Assembly (NCBI GenBank): GCA_021848375.1
Contig: JAJZUR010000009.1
Location: 1-20,384, forward strand
Length of the DNA: 20,384 nt
From: Pseudomonadota bacterium
GTDB lineage: Bacteria; Pseudomonadota; Gammaproteobacteria; UBA6186; Azoamicaceae
Direction of reading: 5' to 3'
Part shown: in pieces, positions 15,797-20,384 of the stretch
Position numbering within the stretch: the first letter of the stretch is position 1
Layout: every line of letters begins with the position of its first letter
The notes under the pieces: model-generated
Told to the model about the DNA's origin: nothing
Seen by the model: only the letters and a program-made list of their open reading frames with translations
Databases searched by the model: none
Position numbers and translations under genes: made by a program

Positions 15797-16930
15797 TTTA
15801 TTGATCCAACTATCTAAAATATCCGCCATAACCTCTTCCCTCCATCCAAAATTTTTCCTCAACCCATTGGTTGAAAGCTTTTTACCAGTCTCCGTTTTGT
15901 AATTCTTGATAATATTAATGGCCATTTTTCGTACGACAGCCATATTCTCCGCAGCATTGTTTTTTCTAATAAGACAATCATCTTCTTTAAATTGAACATC
16001 TAAAACCCAATGTAAATTATTTTCTATCGCCCAATGTTGGCGAGTACGTTCTAAATGCTCTTTTGCATTGGCAGTGTGGCTGGAAATATAATATCGTGTC
16101 GCCGTTGTCTCTTCACCATGGATATATCTGTTGCTCGTTATTTTCACGATGCTCTTCATGTCCTCCCATTCTGGATGCCGCTTTTGCAACCAGTCAATAT
16201 TACCCAGTGTTTCACATCGGCGACTTTCAATTCTACCGTGGCCTTTATCTTGCTCTTGAAAACCCTCTGGAATATATGTGTTTTTAGCGTTAAACATTGA
16301 CTCTACGTCTGACAGTAATGAGCTTTGATTAGCCTTAAGCGCTAATATATATTCTCCACCTTGCGATATTATTTTCTTTGTGATTTCTGTTTGACAACCG
16401 ATGGCATCAATACTAACGGTTGCTCCATTTAAGTCTGCCTCCTCTAAAATTTCATAGATTGCACCAAGTTCATTCGTTTTTTCAGGAATGGATTTTTGGC
16501 TTAATGCTATCCCTAGTTTACTGGCAAATACATTGAGTGTGTGGGTGTTTTTTTCATCAGCCTCAAATTTTCTCTTCCCTCTTAATGATTTACCATCAAA
16601 AGAAAGCAATTCTCCTTTCAGTGAACCTGCAATCGCTTTAGCGTACCTATTGAGCCAAGCTTCCATACAAGATTTTTTTATTAAGCCTATTACCCGCATG
16701 AGGGTTGAGATGCTGGGTAGCCCATGCTCGTAGGGAAAATAATGTCTCAAAAGGGATAGTTTACTTTCCCCAAATTCAACAATAGATTCCCAATCTTCGG
16801 CACACCCCAGTACACCAACTAATATCAAAAATAGAACTTCTTCCAGGGGATATAATACTTTCTCATCTTGCCTAGGATCATCAATTTCCTTAAAAAATTC
16901 AATAAATTCCTTGGGGTTTCTTGCTAGCAT
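15788..16930 (-). CDS. ISAs1-family transposase (DDE)
   Basis: A 380-residue transposase with the family layout. The N-terminal domain begins FKEIDDPRQDEKVLYPL and includes GCAEDWESIVEFGESK. The catalytic motifs are LLSFDGKSLRG (first Asp), ATVSIDAIGCQTEI (second Asp) and the region HWAIENNLHWVLDVQFKEDDC (catalytic Glu), ending with the typical AAENMAVVRKMAINIIK. The length is normal and the frame is intact, so the element may be mobile. The related E. coli H-repeat proteins share these motifs. It starts with an ATG inside the IS. Confidence 0.95.
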   Translation of the reverse strand: MLARNPKEFIEFFKEIDDPRQDEKVLYPLEEVLFLILVGVLGCAEDWESIVEFGESKLSLLRHYFPYEHGLPSISTLMRVIGLIKKSCMEAWLNRYAKAIAGSLKGELLSFDGKSLRGKRKFEADEKNTHTLNVFASKLGIALSQKSIPEKTNELGAIYEILEEADLNGATVSIDAIGCQTEITKKIISQGGEYILALKANQSSLLSDVESMFNAKNTYIPEGFQEQDKGHGRIESRRCETLGNIDWLQKRHPEWEDMKSIVKITSNRYIHGEETTATRYYISSHTANAKEHLERTRQHWAIENNLHWVLDVQFKEDDCLIRKNNAAENMAVVRKMAINIIKNYKTETGKKLSTNGLRKNFGWREEVMADILDSWINKCS

Positions 16931-16989
16931 AGCTTGCTCCTCCTACATCATGAAATAGGAATATATTAACATAACTTTAACTAGCTAAC

Positions 16990-17008
16990 TGTTCATGAAA
17001 TCGCCCTG
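16990..17008 (-). repeat. Right terminal inverted repeat of the ISAs1-family element
   Basis: The reverse complement begins CAGGGCGATTTCATG and pairs with 15778-15796 with one mismatch. Confidence 0.88.
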
Positions 17009-17103
17009 CCCTTAAATGGTGCTGACCTTACACCTATTGAGGTAAAAAGTAGCGATTGCATATGCAAATAAAGGTGGCGCATAGTATCGAGTGAGGGGGG
17101 TGC

Positions 17104-17316
17104 TTATTGTGCCAAAGACTTAATCTCAATTAACCGGCCATCAGAAGTCGTTACAAAATACTGCGGAATAGGGCGAGTGATATGTTGGTAGATCATAACG
17201 CCAAGCAGAATATAAGCAAGTACCATTAACACGAGAACAGCGACTATCAGTTTACGAAACCCGTTTCGATAAAAATTACTTTGTTGCTCAATAATGGCAG
17301 CTCTATTTACTGGCAT
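17104..17316 (-). CDS. icmM: DotJ/IcmM-like protein (short DotI-family membrane protein)
   Basis: A 70-residue protein that matches only the N-terminal part of the DotI family. It has a cytoplasmic NFYRNGFRK segment, a membrane helix (about 23-44, LIVAVLVLMVLAYILLGVMI), then PQYFVTTSDGRLIEIKSL and a stop; the periplasmic domain is absent. Legionella DotJ (IcmM, about 94 residues) has the same form and pairs with DotI in the inner membrane. The ATG lies 3 nt after the icmT stop, so it closes the dotD-dotC-dotB-icmT operon. An alternative is a DotI gene cut off by a nonsense mutation. However, no periplasmic-domain coding sequence follows in the 95 bases before the IS, and the natural length favours DotJ. 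Confidence 0.78.
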   Translation of the reverse strand: MPVNRAAIIEQQSNFYRNGFRKLIVAVLVLMVLAYILLGVMIYQHITRPIPQYFVTTSDGRLIEIKSLAQ

Positions 17317-17319
17317 AAA

Positions 17320-17577
17320 TTACTCCCGAAACCAAGGCCTTGCGGTGCGTAAATTGCCCCCAATCGTTGCACGGATCCAACGGAAGAAAACTGGGATCGT
17401 AAATTTAAATTTTTCTAATAAAATAAAAAAGGCAATAAATAAAATAGCTGTGATAAACGTCCAAAGTCGAATGTGCAGTAAAAAGAGCAATAAGGGAAAA
17501 GCAGCAAATGCATCCATAAAATAAAAGCGGGGCGTGCGCGCAGCGTCGCGCCAGTGGGTTGATTCAAGAATCGCCAT
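17320..17577 (-). CDS. icmT: IcmT, small inner-membrane Dot/Icm protein
   Basis: An 85-residue protein, matching the 86 residues of Legionella IcmT. It carries the family start HWRDAARTPRFYFMDAFAAFPLLLFLLHIR, which enters a hydrophobic stretch. A second hydrophobic segment follows (about 40-52), and the C terminus is IRATIGGNLRTARPWF, highly typical of IcmT. The ATG (17577) lies 18 nt after the dotB stop. In Legionella icmT is followed by icmS; here the icmS gene instead lies at the other end of the operon, divergent from dotD. IcmT's precise role is unclear; in Legionella it is needed for secretion and for egress from the host cell. Confidence 0.95.
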   Translation of the reverse strand: MAILESTHWRDAARTPRFYFMDAFAAFPLLLFLLHIRLWTFITAILFIAFFILLEKFKFTIPVFFRWIRATIGGNLRTARPWFRE

Positions 17578-17595
17578 CTTTTCCCTCCGAAGCTA

Positions 17596-18738
17596 TTATT
17601 TGGTTATGCCTTCATCTTTATCTGCCATTTTTGCGCGGGCTTCAATGACGCGATATTCGCGCTCTAGCAAAATTCCCTCTTCGAATTTTTTCTTAGCATC
17701 AACCACCATGGGTTGACCGCGTTCATATAATAATTGACGCGTGCGAGCTGACAAGCGTTCAACGGGTGTATCGATCAAAATATCACGCACCTCTTGATCA
17801 AAAACCAGATATTCGCGAAGGGCTATGCGTTTGCCATCAACGCTTGGCGCTAATTTTTGCCATATAACCATGCGCAAGGTTTCTAGGATATCTAAGGCGC
17901 GACCATGACGTTCATCGGCAGGGAACGTTGAAATCATACGTCTGACCGCGTCAGATACGCCATTACTGTGTAGAGTAGTGTAAACAGGGTGACCCGTTAG
18001 TGCGGCGTCAATCACGGCGCTGATGGTTTCTACATCGCGGGCTTCACCGACCAGAATCAAACGAGGTTTACGCCGTAAGGCATTACGAACGCCAGCTGCA
18101 AAGCTTGGCAAATGGCGCGGAATTTCTGATTGGCTCATGACTGAAGAAGGCATTTCCACCATGTCGTAGACAAATTCAATAGGGGATTCGTAGGTAAGCA
18201 TTTTGCGATTGCCGTCTGGTTCTTCCGCCAAGCTTTTAATGATGGCAGCCAACAATGTACTTTTACCAGAACCGGTTGGGCCGGTGACGACAACGGTTCC
18301 TTGATCTGGCGCCATGGCTTTTAAAATGCCGGGTTCAACATTTAAAGACGCTAAATCGGGCGGCATTGCGGGAATTGAGCGTAACGTTATTTGTAAACCA
18401 TCGTGTCCTTCAATTTGACAACCAGTACCATTCACGCGAAACCGAAAGCGTTGATTTCGATTCGGACGGATTTCGTATTGGGTGTCCACATCCTTACCGC
18501 TATAAATTTGGGTCGTACCATTGGAACCATAAATGGCATTTAACATATCGCCGACTTCGGTATTGGATAATTTTCGAGTTGTGATGGCATGCAAACGTCC
18601 ATGCACTTCTGCAAAAACAGGGGTATTGGTTTGCAAGGTAATATCCGAGGCCGAGAGATTGACGCAATGGAGTAACATTCGATCTAATGCTTCAGTTGAA
18701 AAACGAATAGGTTCATCCGGTAATAAAAATTCACTCAT
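17596..18738 (-). CDS. dotB: DotB, type IV secretion AAA+ ATPase (VirB11/PilT-like)
   Basis: A 380-residue cytoplasmic hexameric ATPase (377 in Legionella) that docks on DotO. It contains Walker A GPTGSGKST (153-161, K159), the Asp box YESPIEFVYD (183-192), Walker B LILVGEARD (227-235) and the His box TGHPVYTTLHSNG (248-260). The frame is open to 18813, but ATG 18738 (MSEFLLPDEP) aligns with the Legionella start. It overlaps the dotC stop by 8 bases in ATGAGTGA, implying translational coupling. It is one of the best-conserved proteins in the window. Confidence 0.97.
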   Translation of the reverse strand: MSEFLLPDEPIRFSTEALDRMLLHCVNLSASDITLQTNTPVFAEVHGRLHAITTRKLSNTEVGDMLNAIYGSNGTTQIYSGKDVDTQYEIRPNRNQRFRFRVNGTGCQIEGHDGLQITLRSIPAMPPDLASLNVEPGILKAMAPDQGTVVVTGPTGSGKSTLLAAIIKSLAEEPDGNRKMLTYESPIEFVYDMVEMPSSVMSQSEIPRHLPSFAAGVRNALRRKPRLILVGEARDVETISAVIDAALTGHPVYTTLHSNGVSDAVRRMISTFPADERHGRALDILETLRMVIWQKLAPSVDGKRIALREYLVFDQEVRDILIDTPVERLSARTRQLLYERGQPMVVDAKKKFEEGILLEREYRVIEARAKMADKDEGITK

Positions 18739-19531
18739 ACGGAATAATCTCGGTTTTCCACTGCTGGCCGCCATTGTTTTGCAAGGTTGGGAAGGCAGTG
18801 ATGCGCAGCACACGATCGTTAACCGTGAGATCAGAGCCGCCGCCGGTTATCCCCATATCCAATTGCGCCACAAAAGGCGGGCTTACCATGTTTTGTGCGA
18901 GCAGGGTACGATAACGAATCATCCCTTCAAAATCGCGTTTTATCCGTGCCACATTCTCTTTGAAGATGAGCTCTGCTTGTTGAATGCCGGCTTTCCAGCC
19001 CTCTTCAATATATTTTTTCCAGACCTGCCGTTCTTCGCGATTTCTCGGTAGGAGTGTGCGATCTGGCGCTTCCGGTGCACTGTAAGATAGCCATAAATAA
19101 TTACGCCAGGTGGGCGGCGCAGTGACAAATCTTGCTTGGCTGATGATTTGATAAGTGCGATCGGCAATGCGAATCGTATCAGTTCCGCCTAAGCTTAGGG
19201 TATTACGGCCCTCCGTTAGCACTGGCGGCAACACATTTTTATCGAGGAGCATGGCATTAAAATTAAACAACCGGTATAGCATATTCTCATGCATTAAAAG
19301 AACCTTATTGATTTGCGCGGCACGCCAGGCAAGTCCGCCTCGCGCACCCACACTAAGGGCGGTATCCCGCAATGATTGCGCGCGAAGGTTGCTTACGCTG
19401 GTTTTGGAGAGACTTCCAAAAGAAAGCTTTTGTAAGGAATTCATATTATTGGGATTGCGATTGTTTTTAACGCTGCAGCCGCTTATCACCAGCAGTCCTG
19501 CAATAAGATAAACGCCTAAAGCCTTAACCAT
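18731..19531 (-). CDS. dotC: DotC, outer-membrane lipoprotein of the Dot/Icm core complex
   Basis: A 266-residue lipoprotein with a signal peptide and the lipobox VISGC, lipidated at C19. With DotD and DotH it forms the outer-membrane ring; DotC and DotD are needed to bring DotH to the outer membrane. The family segment LRDTALSVGARGGLAWRAAQ and the C-terminal ALxRxTAFPTLQNNGGQQW-like region are recognisable. The ATG (19531) shares one base with the dotD stop (TAATG), and the dotB start overlaps the dotC stop. Confidence 0.94.
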   Translation of the reverse strand: MVKALGVYLIAGLLVISGCSVKNNRNPNNMNSLQKLSFGSLSKTSVSNLRAQSLRDTALSVGARGGLAWRAAQINKVLLMHENMLYRLFNFNAMLLDKNVLPPVLTEGRNTLSLGGTDTIRIADRTYQIISQARFVTAPPTWRNYLWLSYSAPEAPDRTLLPRNREERQVWKKYIEEGWKAGIQQAELIFKENVARIKRDFEGMIRYRTLLAQNMVSPPFVAQLDMGITGGGSDLTVNDRVLRITAFPTLQNNGGQQWKTEIIPYE

Positions 19532-20049
19532 TAAGATGCATACCTCACTTCAATTAATCGACTTGATGGAAAGACAAGGATTTGTGCGCGGCGGCCGGCT
19601 TGTAAACTGGCATTTTGTAAAATATCGGCAATCACGGTTCGCTTTGAACTAATCGACACTAAAATTGGGATGGCAGGTTCATTCCCTAACACCTTGACAC
19701 GATAATCGGTCATGTTGGCAATTTTATCCACTAACGGTCCAATAGGTCCTGTCCAATCCACATCTGCTAAGCCGCTCATTCCGCCTTCAGGGGTTACCAA
19801 TGGCGCCGTGTTAAGAATAGGAGCGCTTTCGGCATTCTCAGCAGCGGCAAGGGTGCTTAAAGATTGTTCAATCGATTGCGCAGCAGCCAGTAATTGCGTT
19901 TCAACATTCGCGGCAGCAAAATTAGATCTTTGTTTGTTGCTTGGCTTTGTGTTGGAAGTGATGGGTCCTTCTTCTTGTTTTTTCAGCACAGTGCATCCAG
20001 ATATGGGCGTAGTTAGTAATAGAAACGATAATAAAATAGGTAATTTCAT
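19531..20049 (-). CDS. dotD: DotD, outer-membrane lipoprotein of the Dot/Icm core complex
   Basis: A 172-residue lipoprotein (163 in Legionella) with a signal peptide and the lipobox PISGC, lipidated at C19. A low-complexity linker (about 25-95) leads to a C-terminal domain (about 100-172, starting VDWTGPIGPLVDKIANMTDYR). In Legionella this domain resembles the N0 domain of secretins. It is the first gene of the dotD-dotC-dotB-icmT-dotJ operon, with a one-base stop/start overlap with dotC. It is divergent from icmS across 160 bases. Confidence 0.94.
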   Translation of the reverse strand: MKLPILLSFLLLTTPISGCTVLKKQEEGPITSNTKPSNKQRSNFAAANVETQLLAAAQSIEQSLSTLAAAENAESAPILNTAPLVTPEGGMSGLADVDWTGPIGPLVDKIANMTDYRVKVLGNEPAIPILVSISSKRTVIADILQNASLQAGRRAQILVFPSSRLIEVRYAS

Positions 20050-20120
20050 TGATACTCAATCCCATACAATCGTGATAATCGCCAATCTCTTGCTGTCATT
20101 GAACCAACCCAGCAGCTTGC

Positions 20121-20149
20121 TTGTCAACTTAGGTTCACCTTATTATAGC
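20121..20149 (+). promoter_or_regulatory. Probable icmS promoter, in the dotD-icmS divergent region
   Basis: TTGTCA (20121-20126), a 17-base spacer and TATAGC (20144-20149) face icmS, 60 bases before its start. On the opposite strand TTGACA (20127-20122) overlaps the same bases and could be the -35 of dotD, but no good -10 is seen for it. Sequence-only prediction. Confidence 0.4.
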
Positions 20150-20209
20150 TATTCTAATAATAATGTGATTATTCGTCTAAAATGAGAGGAAGGAAAAGAG
20201 GGCATAACG

Positions 20210-20384
20210 TTGACATTATCTAATCAGTTGATTGCCGTTGCGAAGGCAATGGGATGTCGGTATACGGTTCGGGGCGAGCCTATCTCCTATGAAGAAGTAT
20301 TTTCAGAGATGGGGCTATTGCCGGCGTTATTACGGCGTGCTGACCAACTATGTTCCTTTTGTTTGGGCTACGGCCAGGAGGAGG
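20210..20384 (+). CDS. icmS: IcmS, secretion adaptor, 5' part only
   Basis: The frame is open from TTG 20210 to the window end (58 codons; full IcmS is about 114 residues). The residues YEEVFSEMGLLPALLRRADQ and LCSFCLGYG match the conserved core of Legionella IcmS (FDEVFSETGLLP, RADQLCSLCLGYG). IcmS is a small acidic cytoplasmic protein that, with IcmW, binds the DotL C-terminal tail and presents effectors. The TTG is chosen because AGAGGG ends 7 bases ahead and no ATG is available in frame before the conserved part. It is transcribed away from dotD. Confidence 0.92.
   Translation, partial: MTLSNQLIAVAKAMGCRYTVRGEPISYEEVFSEMGLLPALLRRADQLCSFCLGYGQEE

Larger units (their letters stand above)
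15778..17008 (-). mobile_element. ISAs1-family insertion sequence, complete
   Basis: A 1231-bp element bounded by 19-bp inverted repeats: CAGGGCGATTTTATGAACA at 15778-15796 and its partner (CAGGGCGATTTCATGAACA in reverse complement) at 16990-17008, with one mismatch. It contains one intact transposase gene on the minus strand that ends inside the left repeat. The flanking bases (...taacgatat before, cccttaaatg... after) do not form a duplication of the 8-10 bases normal for this family. It lies exactly where the icmL region meets the dotDCB-icmT-dotJ operon. Confidence 0.92.

Noticed and set aside
17041..17070. Perfect 12-base palindrome TTGCATATGCAA after the dotJ stop
   Set aside because: Isolated and AT-rich, with no promoter or second copy nearby. 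A 12-base palindrome can arise by chance, so no operator or attachment site is claimed.
18738..19051. Plus-strand 172-codon frame across dotB and dotC
   Set aside because: It is antisense to two well-identified, overlapping genes and shows no protein-like features.
1..20384. CRISPR arrays, tRNA or rRNA genes, prophage genes
   Set aside because: No regularly spaced direct repeats, cloverleaf sequences or phage structural genes were seen on either strand.

Overview
The window is part of a Dot/Icm (type IVB) secretion island from a gammaproteobacterium of the order Legionellales. The organism is probably an intracellular or amoeba-associated Coxiella-, Rickettsiella-, Berkiella- or Legionella-like bacterium. 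I base this on recognising most proteins as Icm/Dot components by sequence, on the moderately low GC content, and on a eukaryotic-like TPR-ankyrin-kinase gene beside the cluster. I cannot name a genus.

Layout. Positions 16-1704 hold a complete one-gene IS66-type element (tnpC-like transposase) with clear terminal inverted repeats. Directly after it lies an open frame with no start (1705-2179), probably the 3' remnant of a gene cut by the IS. It is followed by an 830-codon gene for a protein with TPRs, ankyrin repeats and a TKL-type kinase domain, a strong candidate Dot/Icm effector. That gene converges with icmB and their stop codons are only 8 nt apart. On the minus strand, read from 14210 down to 4699, is one tight operon: icmL(dotI)-icmK(dotH)-icmE(dotG)-icmG(dotF)-icmC(dotE)-icmD(dotP)-icmJ(dotN)-second icmD-icmB(dotO). 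Divergent from icmL are two more icmL/dotI-family genes on the plus strand (14423-15058 and 15076-15717). A complete ISAs1-family element follows (15778-17008). Beyond it is a second minus-strand operon, dotD-dotC-dotB-icmT-dotJ-like (20049 down to 17104). Divergent from dotD, the window ends inside icmS.

How the genes work together. DotC, DotD and DotH form the outer-membrane core and DotG and DotF span the envelope. DotI and DotJ-like proteins, IcmC, IcmD and IcmT are inner-membrane parts. DotB and DotO are the ATPases, and DotN and IcmS belong to the coupling and adaptor side. The usual neighbours dotL/icmO, dotM/icmP, icmQ, icmN, icmF, icmH, dotA and icmV/W/X are not in this window.

Most notable points. 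icmD is duplicated on both sides of icmJ, with nearly identical mature proteins but diverged DNA. There are three full-length DotI-family proteins plus a DotJ-like stub, and the two IcmL paralogs and an IS lie between dotJ and dotI. DotG is short and its middle region is built from an 11-residue repeat. The divergent icmL promoters carry the same extended -10 sequence. Neither IS is flanked by a target-site duplication, which suggests the cluster was rearranged.
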